DNA of 54,680 nucleotides from Armatimonadetes bacterium JP3_11 (GCA_002254605.1 NKPV01000003.1:1-54680); one strand, 5' to 3'. Counted from the first letter of the stretch, positions 38,708 through 48,591 are shown. Program-made: numbers and translations. Notes: generated by a model not told the origin, from the letters alone.

Positions 38708-41070
38708 CAACGGCGATGCGCGTACGAATCGGAACCTTGGCGAGGGTAAGCGTTCTCTTACTCCTCTTCGCCCTCGCCGATGCCCAAACGCCTACGCCTG
38801 CCGAGTCGAAGCCCACGCTCGGCGTCGCAATCGATTACATCCCCGAAACCTTCAGTGAGACGCTTGTGCGCCTCGAGACGCTGGGCATGGAGGAAGTCAT
38901 TGTTCGCCTGGCGGAGCTGCCCACGCCGGAACACTGGGACGCGCTGGTGCAGGCGGCGGAGAACTCTGGACTACGCTGGCAGTTGTGGCTCTCGAACCTT
39001 CCACGCGCCGACGGCTGGCAGGTCGCCCCCGAACGGTATCGCATGGCGGGCAACCCCGATGGTGTGTATACCATCCAAATCCCCGATGCGACGCGCACCT
39101 TGCTGGCGGTCTCCCCACGCGAAACGCCCTTCCTGCGTCTGCAGACAACGCTTGAACTTAGCAATGGACGCGCCATCACAGCGATTGGCGACACTGCGGA
39201 GAGCGTGCTGTTGCTGTATCCTCTGCGCCGAAACGCTTTGCCCGACCTATGGGACGGCTGGGATGCCTATCGCGACACGCTCCTAAGCCTGCTCCAGCGG
39301 CGCACACCCAAAACGCACTTTCGGGGCTGGATTGTTCAAAGCGATTGGGATGTGCTGAGCCTGAGTGCGTTCCCGATTAGTCCGCTTGCCCACGCCGAGT
39401 GGCTCGCGTTCCTCAAGACCCGCTACCCCGACCTGACCGATCTGGAGCGAGCGTGGGATGTGAGCGTGAAGTTGGAGCGGCACGAGCAGGCGGCGCGACT
39501 GATTCCACTCTGGCGTGAGGGGCGCGGACTGCCGATGCTCGTCGCGCTGGATGGATCGGTCAAGCCCCAAGAGCTGAACAGCAACCGCAGCCGCTTCTGG
39601 GACGACTGGCAAGCGTTCCTGCTGGAGCGTTGGCGTGGGGTGCTGAGCGGGCTGCGCCGCGCCTTGCACACGCACACGCCCAACTCTGAGTTTTTGGTGT
39701 TGCAAACCGCGCCGAACCCTGCCGAACTGCCCACGCCCGAAGCGTTCACCGACCCCCAGCTCCCCACAGGATGGCTCCTACCGGCTGACCAACGGGACGC
39801 ATGGCGCACACGCCTCCTGATAGAAACGCAACGACGCGAACGAATCGGTGTGCCCTTGCAAACCGTCCTCTTGGAGTGGGCGGGCGACGACACAGAACGC
39901 GCCAGTCTGTTCCAAACCTTCGCGCGAAATATGGGAATTGAGCGCATCTATTGGCTTGTAGATGCGCAGAGGATCCCCGAGGCGGCGTGGCAAGCGTTGC
40001 GCCAGACCGACACCCTGCCCGATACGCCCGCGTTTCAGCCTTTCCCAATAACCATGTGGGGACTGACTCAAATCCGCCAGTACCGCAGCGGGTGGTGGCT
40101 TCCCAGCGAGCAATCCGACCTGCAACCCTTGCTGTGGGGATTCGAGATTCACGGCTTCCAGCGCGGCGCGGAAATACGCGCCCTCGATGCGCAGGGCAAC
40201 CTGCAAATCACGCGCCAGTTGGAACTGTGTTTGTGGGTGGACGAGGGGGAACGCGAGATTACCCTCCGCCGCTTCGACCGTGCCCCCCTCACCGCGTTCG
40301 ACTTGGACGGCAATCCCGTGCAGTTGGATGTGCGCGGCGACCGCGTGCGACTGCGTATCGGCACGGTTCCCGTGCGCATTCGTGGCTTCCAGAGCGAGCC
40401 TGTGTGCGAGACGAGTGTGGAGCAGTGGGTCGCGCGTGTGGACGCGCTGCTAAAACGCGGCAACCCCACAGGACAAGACGCTGCGGTGCTGAAGTTCAAC
40501 TTCGACAACGCGCTCAGCGTCTATCGGCGCACCCCTATGCAGGGGTTCGGTCTCGTGCGCACCAACTGGTTCGAGTTCGAACGCGCCTATCAGTCCTACC
40601 GTTGGATTGAAGCGGAGAACGCGCGCCTGCATGAGTTCGGCACGATACGGCGCGACAAGGCGATGAGCGGGGGCGCAACACTTTGGCTCCGTACCATGAT
40701 GCCCATTGAGAGCGTGTCGGCGACCTATAACCTCGCCCTGCGCGAAACGCAGACCTATACGATTTGGCTGGCGGTTCGCGGCGCCCCTACAGGCACGGTG
40801 GAGTGGCAAATCGTTCAGCCTGCCGACACGGAAGCGAAACCCATCGCCGAGGGGGTCGCGTTGCTCTCCGCTGAACGCGCCGTGAGCCGCTACGCCGACC
40901 AATGTTTCTGGATTCCGCTGGGGAACGCACCCCTCAAAAGCGGCGACTACCAACTCCGCCTGCGTTGGAAACCCGACGCGCAGCAACCTCCCCACTACGC
41001 CGAGTGGGATGTGATTCTGGTCGCACCCGCAGGCGTCCAGCCCAAAAATGTGTTGCCACCGATTTACTGA
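38704..41070 (+). CDS. Large secreted protein, possibly glycoside-hydrolase-like TIM barrel
   Basis: Signal peptide RVSVLLLLFALADAQ; HAEWLAFLKTRYPDLTDLERAWDV resembles a segment seen in GH42/GH5-like proteins. TTGA overlap with the upstream gene. Confidence 0.7.
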   Translation: MTTAMRVRIGTLARVSVLLLLFALADAQTPTPAESKPTLGVAIDYIPETFSETLVRLETLGMEEVIVRLAELPTPEHWDALVQAAENSGLRWQLWLSNLPRADGWQVAPERYRMAGNPDGVYTIQIPDATRTLLAVSPRETPFLRLQTTLELSNGRAITAIGDTAESVLLLYPLRRNALPDLWDGWDAYRDTLLSLLQRRTPKTHFRGWIVQSDWDVLSLSAFPISPLAHAEWLAFLKTRYPDLTDLERAWDVSVKLERHEQAARLIPLWREGRGLPMLVALDGSVKPQELNSNRSRFWDDWQAFLLERWRGVLSGLRRALHTHTPNSEFLVLQTAPNPAELPTPEAFTDPQLPTGWLLPADQRDAWRTRLLIETQRRERIGVPLQTVLLEWAGDDTERASLFQTFARNMGIERIYWLVDAQRIPEAAWQALRQTDTLPDTPAFQPFPITMWGLTQIRQYRSGWWLPSEQSDLQPLLWGFEIHGFQRGAEIRALDAQGNLQITRQLELCLWVDEGEREITLRRFDRAPLTAFDLDGNPVQLDVRGDRVRLRIGTVPVRIRGFQSEPVCETSVEQWVARVDALLKRGNPTGQDAAVLKFNFDNALSVYRRTPMQGFGLVRTNWFEFERAYQSYRWIEAENARLHEFGTIRRDKAMSGGATLWLRTMMPIESVSATYNLALRETQTYTIWLAVRGAPTGTVEWQIVQPADTEAKPIAEGVALLSAERAVSRYADQCFWIPLGNAPLKSGDYQLRLRWKPDAQQPPHYAEWDVILVAPAGVQPKNVLPPIY

Positions 41071-41121
41071 ATCCGCCGTGCAAGGTACAATCTATGCCGA
41101 GGCTAACTGGAGGCAATATCG

Positions 41122-41754
41122 ATGGCAAACTTGGAGTTCCGACAAGTACAACTGAACTTGAATGCGCCGGTGGGACCGCTGAACGATGTGCGACGCATGC
41201 GGATTATGGACGCCATCGGCGAGGGGTTCAATCCACAACCCGTGCCCATCGCGGGCGCCATCGCGCTGGTGAACCCTATATCGCGTGAGGCGATTTTTAT
41301 CAACGAAAACCAAATCCAATATACCTGTGACGGGATGCCTGCACAGTTTTCACCCTCGCGCGTGGAGACACTGCTCAGCGCAATCCGCGATACCCTGCTG
41401 CTGGAAGACCGATTCCCGATGATTCTTCAGATTATCGCCCACCAAGACGCGAACGGCTCGGCGTTTGAGAAGACGGTGGAAGCCTTCACGCCCATCCCGC
41501 CGCCCACCCTGCGCAGTTACTTCCCCGGCTTACGGGGACTGGGGCTGCGCATCACCTTCGAAGAGACGCCGTACATCTGCGACCTGCGCATCGAGCCGCT
41601 GTTCAGCGACCCTGCCTACTTTTTCATTCAGTTTAACGCTGGCTCGCAACAGACCGCGCAGTCCATCGCCGTGACCGTAGACGACACTGCCAACTGGCTG
41701 AATCGACTGCAAGGCGATATCGGCGATGTTATTCAAGAGATTCTGGGCGCGTAG
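41122..41754 (+). CDS. Protein of unknown function (210 aa)
   Basis: SD TGGAGG, TACAAT at 41086-41091; overlaps the start of the PP2C gene. Confidence 0.75.
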   Translation: MANLEFRQVQLNLNAPVGPLNDVRRMRIMDAIGEGFNPQPVPIAGAIALVNPISREAIFINENQIQYTCDGMPAQFSPSRVETLLSAIRDTLLLEDRFPMILQIIAHQDANGSAFEKTVEAFTPIPPPTLRSYFPGLRGLGLRITFEETPYICDLRIEPLFSDPAYFFIQFNAGSQQTAQSIAVTVDDTANWLNRLQGDIGDVIQEILGA

Positions 41755-42637
41755 GCAGGAAGACGCCCCCGAGCCACGAACCGAGAAACCCATGCAAGAG
41801 ATTACCGCTGAGTTCAGCGCGGAGGAACTGAGCAGCGCCATCCCCGAAGAGCCGTTGCGTGTCATTCCGCGCGTGAAGTTCGTCGCCCGCTCCGAAATCG
41901 GACACGCACGCGAGAACAACGAAGATAAATTCGACTTCTATGAGCCGGATGAAGAGCATCTGCTCGCGGCGCGGGGCAGCGTCTATTTGGTGTGCGACGG
42001 CATGGGCGGGCACAACGCGGGACAAATCGCCAGCGAACTCGCCGCGAAGCAGTTCCTGCACGCCTATTATCACCTTGGAGGCTCCGCACAAGACGCCGCA
42101 CGGCAAGCCGTCTTGCAAGCGCACCACTACATCGCCGAGATGGCAAACAAAATCCCCTCGCGCTACGGCATGGGCACCACTCTCACCGCCTTGATTCTCA
42201 AGCAAGATGAGGGTATTCTCGTGCAAGTGGGCGACAGCCGATGCTATCGCCTGCGTGAGGGCGTGTTCGAGCAACTCTCGCGCGACCAAACCCTCGTAGC
42301 GCAACTTGTCGAGCAAGGGATTCTTACCCCCGAACAGGCGCGGTATCACCCGCAGCGCAATGTGATTCGGCAAGCCGTCGGCGTGCAAGACCCCAGCGAG
42401 CCGTTTGAACCCGATATCGAGACCTTTCCCCTACACGCGGGCGACCTCTACCTGCTCTGCTCCGACGGCTTGAACGACATGGTAGAGGACGCCGAAATTG
42501 AGGCGATTCTTCGCTCCGAGCCGCTGACCCGCGCCGCATGGAAACTGGTCGACCGCGCCCTTGCCAACGGCGGACGCGACAATATCACAGTCCTGCTCGT
42601 GCAAGTGCAATCCCTGCAGCCTGTGGAGCAGGTATAA
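41726..42637 (+). CDS. PP2C-family Ser/Thr protein phosphatase
   Basis: ARSEIGHARENNEDKFDF, VCDGMGGHNAGQIASELA, GDSRCYRLREG, LCSDGLNDMVED, GGRDNITVLLV. Confidence 0.93.
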   Translation: MLFKRFWARRQEDAPEPRTEKPMQEITAEFSAEELSSAIPEEPLRVIPRVKFVARSEIGHARENNEDKFDFYEPDEEHLLAARGSVYLVCDGMGGHNAGQIASELAAKQFLHAYYHLGGSAQDAARQAVLQAHHYIAEMANKIPSRYGMGTTLTALILKQDEGILVQVGDSRCYRLREGVFEQLSRDQTLVAQLVEQGILTPEQARYHPQRNVIRQAVGVQDPSEPFEPDIETFPLHAGDLYLLCSDGLNDMVEDAEIEAILRSEPLTRAAWKLVDRALANGGRDNITVLLVQVQSLQPVEQV

Positions 42638-42648
42638 TCGCCCCACAG

Positions 42649-43830
42649 ATGGAGCGGCGAACAGCGACCTCACCAAGCGATTGGGCAACGCGCATCCTGT
42701 GGCTCATTATGACGCTTGCGCTCATTGCGCTTGCGCTCTATGTGGTCTGGTCGGTGCGCCAAGTAATTAGCCTGATGTTCATCTGCGGCGCGATTGCCTA
42801 CCTGCTGATCCCGCTGGTGGACTGGCTCAGCAGGAAGCGTCCCCGTATTTTCTCGCCGTTGGCATGGCGTGGAGTTGTCAGTCTGCTGGTGACGCTTGGC
42901 TTCTTCGTGCTGGTTGGCGCGGCGACGGTCGCGTTTATCGCTCCGTTTGTGAATGAGGCGCGCGACTTCCTGCGCGACCTGCCCCGCTATCAAGAGCAAC
43001 TCAGCCAAACCGCCGCCGACTGGCAAAGAGCTTATCAAGCCTGGTACGAAGGTCTTCCTCCCCAGGCACAACAGTGGCTGGACCAGCAACGCGAGTCGCT
43101 CTTGCGCTCGCTCAATCGCGCTACAGACGACCTGCAAGCCACCATTCAGGGCGCCCTCCAGCGAACAGGGGTGTTGCTTAATCTGGTGGTCGAGCTGTTT
43201 CTCGTGCCTGTGGTCGTGTTTTACTTGCTGTTTGACTCGCATCGTCTCAAGCGTGAAACTCTACGCTGGACGCCGCCACGCTATGTACGCCTCGCGCTGA
43301 ACCTGATGCATGAGACCAATCGCGTCATGCGCGGCTACATCGTAGCGCAGCTGATCCTTGGCGTAATCGCAGGGATAGCCACCTGGATTGGCTTGCAGCT
43401 GATGGGCGTCAAGTACGCAGCGACGCTTGCCCTATTTGCAGGCATCGCACGCGCAATCCCCGTTATCGGTCCCGTGGTGGCGAGCATACCGATTGTGCTT
43501 ATCGGGCTCATCCAAGAAGGCTTTGGGCTGGGACTGAAACTCACCCTGTTTCTTACTGCTCTGTTCGTGATTGAGCATAAAATGGTTATGCCGAAAATCA
43601 TTGGTGATCGCGTGGACTTGCATCCCGTGCTGGTGATTATTGTGTTGTTGATTAGCGGCAAGTTTTTCGGGCTGATGGGCATGTTTTTCGGCGTGCCGGT
43701 GGCGGTCATCGTTCGGAATGTGACGGCGGCGCAGCAGCGTCGTACCCGGACGCGCCCCAAGGTACATCGGCTCTCAGTCTCGGAACGCGCCGAGCCGCTT
43801 GCCTCACGCACGGGGACAGGAGGTCAATAA
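42649..43830 (+). CDS. AI-2E family transporter
   Basis: Polytopic; PLVDWLSRKRPR, FGVPVAVIVRNVTAA, typical central domain. ATG at 42649 follows TATAAT at 42633-42638; the track start at 42538 lies inside the PP2C gene. Confidence 0.88.
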   Translation: MERRTATSPSDWATRILWLIMTLALIALALYVVWSVRQVISLMFICGAIAYLLIPLVDWLSRKRPRIFSPLAWRGVVSLLVTLGFFVLVGAATVAFIAPFVNEARDFLRDLPRYQEQLSQTAADWQRAYQAWYEGLPPQAQQWLDQQRESLLRSLNRATDDLQATIQGALQRTGVLLNLVVELFLVPVVVFYLLFDSHRLKRETLRWTPPRYVRLALNLMHETNRVMRGYIVAQLILGVIAGIATWIGLQLMGVKYAATLALFAGIARAIPVIGPVVASIPIVLIGLIQEGFGLGLKLTLFLTALFVIEHKMVMPKIIGDRVDLHPVLVIIVLLISGKFFGLMGMFFGVPVAVIVRNVTAAQQRRTRTRPKVHRLSVSERAEPLASRTGTGGQ

Positions 43831-44649
43831 GTGGATATTCTACAAGCAATCTGGCTGGGCGTTCTACAGGGCTTGACGGAGTTCCTACCGATTTCCAGTT
43901 CTGCGCACCTCATCCTGATGCGCTTCTGGTTTGGCTGGGAGATTGGCGACCCGCAAGCGGAGCTGGTGTTCGATGTCGCGCTCCATGTGGGCACACTGAT
44001 AGCGATTGTGGTCTACTTTTGGCGCGACTTGACGCGCCTCGTGGGCGCAGCGTTCAGCAAAAGTCCCGAACATGCCGTTGATAAACGGCTCGCGTGGAGT
44101 ATCGTGGTCGGCTGTATCCCCGCTGCAATTGGTGGTGCGCTTTTTGAAAATCCCGTCGAGGAGTTTTTTCGCTCCCAATACGCCTTAATTGCAGGGCTAT
44201 TGATTGGCGTGGGGCTCCTGATGGCTATTGTCGACCGATTGGGGCGTAAAGAGCGCACTCTGGAGTCGATAGGTATTTCCGAAGCCATCGTGATTGGCGT
44301 GGCGCAAGCGTTCGCACTTATTCCTGGTTTCTCGCGTTCGGGGATTACGATTGTGGCAGGGCTGATGCTGGGCTTGCAACGCGAGGCGGCGGCGCGGTTC
44401 TCGTTTCTGTTGGCGACGCCCATCACCTTGGGCGCAGCGGTATGGTCGTTTCGCAACTTGTTCAAAGGGGGCGTCCCCTCCGAGATGATTGCGCCGATGC
44501 TGGCAGGTGGCGCGGCGGCGATGGTCGTCGGCTGGCTCTGTATCGCGTTCCTCCTTCGATACCTGCGCACGCGCTCGCTGATGCCGTTTGTGGGCTATCG
44601 TGTGGCAATCGGCTTGGCAACGCTGGCTAAGATTTTTTGGGGAGGGTAG
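43831..44649 (+). CDS. uppP: Undecaprenyl-diphosphatase
   Basis: AIWLGVLQGLTEFLPISSSAHLIL; PGFSRSGITIVAGL. Confidence 0.95.
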   Translation: MDILQAIWLGVLQGLTEFLPISSSAHLILMRFWFGWEIGDPQAELVFDVALHVGTLIAIVVYFWRDLTRLVGAAFSKSPEHAVDKRLAWSIVVGCIPAAIGGALFENPVEEFFRSQYALIAGLLIGVGLLMAIVDRLGRKERTLESIGISEAIVIGVAQAFALIPGFSRSGITIVAGLMLGLQREAAARFSFLLATPITLGAAVWSFRNLFKGGVPSEMIAPMLAGGAAAMVVGWLCIAFLLRYLRTRSLMPFVGYRVAIGLATLAKIFWGG

Positions 44650-44658
44650 CATCAGGGC

Positions 44659-45558
44659 ATGCGTGTGTTGGTAACGGGCGCAGCGGGCTTACTGGGCGCG
44701 GAGGTCGTGGAGCGGTTCCGCGCCGCGAATCTGGAGGTGGTGGGAGCGGCTCGTCGCCCGCACGCTGCGCCTGCTGCGTCACTTGCGGAGCCGTTGTCGG
44801 GGGGCGTGGTGGCTCTTGACATCACCCAACCCGACGCCGTCCGAGCGGTCTTCGATACCTTGCGCCCCGAAGTCGTCGTCCACTGCGCCGCTATGACACA
44901 TGTGGACGCCTGCGAACACCACCCTCGAGAAGCCTATCGCGTGAACGCCTTCGGCGCAGAGGTCATCGCCTCCAACTGTCAGCGGATAGGTGCAGTGTGT
45001 GTTTATATCTCCACCGACTATGTATTCGACGGGAGCAAGCGCGCGCCATACCACGAATACGACGCTGAGAACCCCCTCAGTGTGTACGGGCGCTCCAAAT
45101 TCGCGGGTGAGCAGGCGGTGCGGACGCTCTGCCCGCGCCACTACATCGCGCGTGTGGCGTGGCTGTACGGTAAGCAGCGCAAGAGTTTCCCCCAGTTCGT
45201 GCTGGAGCAGGCGCGTGCAGGCAACTCGCCTCCCGTAATCAGCGACCAGATCGGCTCGCCCACCTATGTCGCCGATGTCGCCGACCGATTACTCCAACTC
45301 ATTCAGACCGACTGCTACGGAACCTACCACCTGACGAATACGGAGCCTGTCTCGCGCTATGAGTTTGCTTGTGCTTTGCTTCAGGCGGCAGGGTTCGCCA
45401 TCGAGCCAACTCCTGTGCCGTTTAAGCAGTGGCACACGCCAGCTCCGCGTCCTGCCTACTCTGCGCTCATCTCGTGGCGGCTGGAGTGGGCAGGCGTGGC
45501 GCCGATGCCCTCGTGGAAAGACGCCATGCAACGGTTTCTGGCGAACGTGTCGTCCTGA
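44659..45558 (+). CDS. rfbD: dTDP-4-dehydrorhamnose reductase family protein
   Basis: MRVLVTGAAGLLGAEV, YISTDYVFDG, NPLSVYGRSKFAGEQAV, VISDQIGSPTYVADVADRLLQLI. Confidence 0.88.
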   Translation: MRVLVTGAAGLLGAEVVERFRAANLEVVGAARRPHAAPAASLAEPLSGGVVALDITQPDAVRAVFDTLRPEVVVHCAAMTHVDACEHHPREAYRVNAFGAEVIASNCQRIGAVCVYISTDYVFDGSKRAPYHEYDAENPLSVYGRSKFAGEQAVRTLCPRHYIARVAWLYGKQRKSFPQFVLEQARAGNSPPVISDQIGSPTYVADVADRLLQLIQTDCYGTYHLTNTEPVSRYEFACALLQAAGFAIEPTPVPFKQWHTPAPRPAYSALISWRLEWAGVAPMPSWKDAMQRFLANVSS

Positions 45559-45566
45559 TCAGGCGT

Positions 45567-46724
45567 TCAAGCGCTCGCCCGCGCCAGTTCCACGATTTTC
45601 TGCGCTGCCTCTTGCATCGTTTCCGCGGGGATAAGCGGCGTGCCCTGCAGCAAGGCGCGTCCCTCTTCGGCGTGCGTGCCTGCAAGGCGCACCACTACCG
45701 GAATCTGCACATTCAGCGTCTCGAACGCCTCTAACATACCGCGCGCCACCTCATCGCCGCGCGTGATGCCCCCGAAGATGTTGAACAGGAGCCCTTTCAC
45801 ATTCGGGTCCATCAGCACGAGTTCGACGGCTTGGCGCACGCGGTCGGCTTTGGCGCCGCCGCCGATGTCCAAAAAGTTCGCGGGGCGTCCGCCAGCGCGC
45901 GCCACCTCATCGACGGTACACATCACCAAGCCCGCGCCGTTGCCGATAATGCCGATGTCGCCTCCCAAACGCACATAGGCGATACCACGCCTACTGGCTT
46001 CTGCTTCGATGGGGTCTTCGAGGCTCTCTTCGTGCAGCGCCGCCAGTCGTTTCTGGCGATAGAGCGCGTTTTCGTCGATCGTCATCTTGGCGTCCGCCGC
46101 GATGATGCGTCCGTCTGCCAACACGGCGCAGGGATTAATCTCCGCCAGATTCGCATCCACGGCGATATAGGCGCGATAGAGACCATGCAGGATAGCACTC
46201 AGCGGTCGTATGTGGTCTTGGGGGATCCGTGCAGCATAGAGTATCTCGCGTGCTGCGTAGTCGGTCAGCCCCAGCAGCGGGTCGACCGCGACGGTTGCAA
46301 TCGCGTCGGGGTGTTGTGCCGCAACCTCCTCGATATCCATTCCCCCATACTTGCTGACCATCAGCACATTGCGCTGGGGAGTGCGGTCAACGGTGATCCC
46401 GATGTAATATTCGTGTTGGATTTCGACGGCTTCCTCGACCAGCACCTTCTCGGCGATAAGCCCTTGCGGGTTTTGGGGCGAGATAAGTCGCTTGCCGAGA
46501 ATGCTTTCTGCTGCTTGAGCGGCTTCGTCGGGGTTTTGGGCGAGTTTGATGCCGCCGGCTTTCCCGCGTCCGCCCATCAGCACCTGCGCTTTGACCACAA
46601 CGGGCTTGCCAAGTCGCTCGGCGACGGCTTTCGCCCCAGCAGGCGTGCTGACTACCTCTCCTTGCGGTGTCGGAACGCCGAAATCGCTCAATATCTGCTT
46701 CGCCTGATACTCGTGCAGTTTCAT
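45567..46724 (-). CDS. sucC: ADP-forming succinate-CoA ligase subunit beta
   Basis: MKLHEYQAKQILSDFGVPTPQGEV, KAQVLMGGRGKAGGIKLA, EINPCAVLADGRIIAADAKMTID, LFNIFGGITRGDEVA. Confidence 0.96.
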   Translation of the reverse strand: MKLHEYQAKQILSDFGVPTPQGEVVSTPAGAKAVAERLGKPVVVKAQVLMGGRGKAGGIKLAQNPDEAAQAAESILGKRLISPQNPQGLIAEKVLVEEAVEIQHEYYIGITVDRTPQRNVLMVSKYGGMDIEEVAAQHPDAIATVAVDPLLGLTDYAAREILYAARIPQDHIRPLSAILHGLYRAYIAVDANLAEINPCAVLADGRIIAADAKMTIDENALYRQKRLAALHEESLEDPIEAEASRRGIAYVRLGGDIGIIGNGAGLVMCTVDEVARAGGRPANFLDIGGGAKADRVRQAVELVLMDPNVKGLLFNIFGGITRGDEVARGMLEAFETLNVQIPVVVRLAGTHAEEGRALLQGTPLIPAETMQEAAQKIVELARASA

Positions 46725-46776
46725 AGTGCGGCTCCTATCGGCGTAGGAGTATACCCTGCAGGAAATTCCGTACGCA

Positions 46777-47844
46777 ATGGCGAATTCTTACTCAGTGAAC
46801 GGCACGGGGTATGTAGTGCCTCAGGTGGGTTGTTCCGTATGTGGTGCGGGCTGCGAGCCGATGCAAGAGCGGTGTGCCCGTTGCCTTCATGACCCATTCG
46901 AAAATGTGGGCGTGCGGCTGGGTCCGCTTAGTACGCGCCAGTTCCTGCGCAACTTCGGCTGGAGGCTCCTGATAGGAATCCCGTTTCTGGGGTGGCTGTT
47001 TTGGCGTGAAGGCGACCATCTGACGCATTGGTACGAACTGCCTCGCTGGGCGCAGCTGGGGTTGGGCGTGCTGATTGCTGCGGCGCTGCTGACCTTTCTG
47101 TACCAGCTCTGGCTTACTTGGCAAGCTTCTCAAGCTGCGCTGGTGCTGACGCCCGCGGAAGTATGGCTCTACCAGCGACGCGGTGGACGAGTCTACTTTG
47201 AGCGCATGAGCTGGCTGGAGTGCCTCCCCCCTGTGGCGGCACGTGGCTGGGGTCTGTTGGAAGCGCTCAGCGCGTTGACCCACATCATCTTGCACGCCGG
47301 GCTACAGTGGTTGGCATTTCTGGTTCCCGATCAGGTTTACGAGCTGCGCTTGCGCAGCCGTTTCGATTCGGGGAGGCAGTGGCGGCTCGCACTGGCAGGC
47401 GCCCAATACCACCCCCGTTTCACCCTGACCCAGATAGCGCAGTTCGCCCTGCCTTACTGGCTTCAGAGCGGCATCGTGTGCATCGAGCCAGGCTACGAAC
47501 CCTCCCCAGACCGCAAATTCCTCGCGCTGGATATGTCCACTCGCACGCTTCGCGCCTACGCCTTCAGCGAGGTGCGCTTGGAGGAGAGCGCTATGCGCAT
47601 TCGCCACGAGTCGCACAACCCTGACGGCAGCCTCGTGGAGAACGACCACTCGCTCGACGCCGACGCCGCCCGCGCCCAAGAGAAAGAGCAACTCACTCTC
47701 ACAGAACTGAACCTGCCTGCGTATGCAGTACCCTACGGCGATTATTGGCTCCGCGCTGATTGGAACCTCATCAAGCGCATCGAGCACCGACGCGCCGCCA
47801 GCGAGACCGCAAGTTTGCCAGTTCAAACCCCAAAACCCGCATAA
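46777..47844 (+). CDS. Membrane protein with N-terminal Cys-rich zinc-ribbon-like motif
   Basis: CSVCGAGCEPMQERCARC followed by two TM helices and a soluble C-terminal domain. Confidence 0.7.
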   Translation: MANSYSVNGTGYVVPQVGCSVCGAGCEPMQERCARCLHDPFENVGVRLGPLSTRQFLRNFGWRLLIGIPFLGWLFWREGDHLTHWYELPRWAQLGLGVLIAAALLTFLYQLWLTWQASQAALVLTPAEVWLYQRRGGRVYFERMSWLECLPPVAARGWGLLEALSALTHIILHAGLQWLAFLVPDQVYELRLRSRFDSGRQWRLALAGAQYHPRFTLTQIAQFALPYWLQSGIVCIEPGYEPSPDRKFLALDMSTRTLRAYAFSEVRLEESAMRIRHESHNPDGSLVENDHSLDADAARAQEKEQLTLTELNLPAYAVPYGDYWLRADWNLIKRIEHRRAASETASLPVQTPKPA

Positions 47845-47867
47845 TCTCCAGCAGGAAACAAGCCGTT

Positions 47868-47883
47868 TGGCATATAAAGTGCT
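47868..47883 (+). promoter_or_regulatory. Candidate sigma-54 promoter upstream of the PEP-CTERM gene
   Basis: TGGCATATAAAGTGCT: GG/GC spacing identical to the two consensus sites, with one mismatch in each element. Confidence 0.5.
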
Positions 47884-47924
47884 TGAATTCCCCCCGACTG
47901 CAACACACAGTCAGGAGGAAAACC

Positions 47925-48578
47925 ATGCAAAAACGATGCTTATGGGGGATATCTACGGTTGGGTTATTTGTCGCTCTACTCAACAACGCCTCTGCGAATA
48001 CAACCCTGTTTAATAACGATAAAGTAATCCAGCTCGGTATCGTAACGCTCAAAGTCACGCAAGTATCGCCCGGGATCACTACCCAGATTATCTACGGCAG
48101 CGCGCTCAATGTGCAAGCCGGGGAGTATGTACTGAACCCCACAACCGCCCCGAAGACCTGGGCGTTCTGCGTGGACTTAGACCATGTAATAAATCTGAAC
48201 CAGACCTACACCTACGAGATCTGGCTTGCGTACGGGCGTGCGGGCGCGTTGCTCAACTTGCGCGATTCGTTCCTTACAGGCTCCAACCTGAACAAGAAGG
48301 GCGCCGCGTTCCAAGTCGCACTCTGGGAGATTGCCCATGACCATTCGTTGGGCAACCCTATCAATCTGAACAGCGGCGCCTTCCAATATACGGCGGATGC
48401 GACCGTCCAGAGCTACGCGAACTCGCTGCTCAGCGCAACGGCAGGTCAGGCAGATTACTACTACTTCCTGCGCAGCACGAGCGGGGCGCAGAACCTGGCG
48501 ATGGTTCCTGAACCCGCCTCGATGCTCGCGTTGGCGACGGGGGTCGTAGGTCTCATCGCCCGACGGCGCAAGAATTGA
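47925..48578 (+). CDS. PEP-CTERM sorting-domain exported protein
   Basis: Signal peptide MQKRCLWGISTVGLFVALLNNASA; C-terminal VPEPASMLALATGVVGLIARRRKN; SD AGGAGGA. Confidence 0.92.
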   Translation: MQKRCLWGISTVGLFVALLNNASANTTLFNNDKVIQLGIVTLKVTQVSPGITTQIIYGSALNVQAGEYVLNPTTAPKTWAFCVDLDHVINLNQTYTYEIWLAYGRAGALLNLRDSFLTGSNLNKKGAAFQVALWEIAHDHSLGNPINLNSGAFQYTADATVQSYANSLLSATAGQADYYYFLRSTSGAQNLAMVPEPASMLALATGVVGLIARRRKN

Positions 48579-48591
48579 TGGGGCTTTTCAA

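Noticed and set aside
46732-46749. CTCCTA/TAGGAG hairpin that could hide the sucC SD (RNA-thermometer idea)
   Set aside because: The likely -10 (TATACT) overlaps the upstream arm, so that arm would probably not be transcribed.
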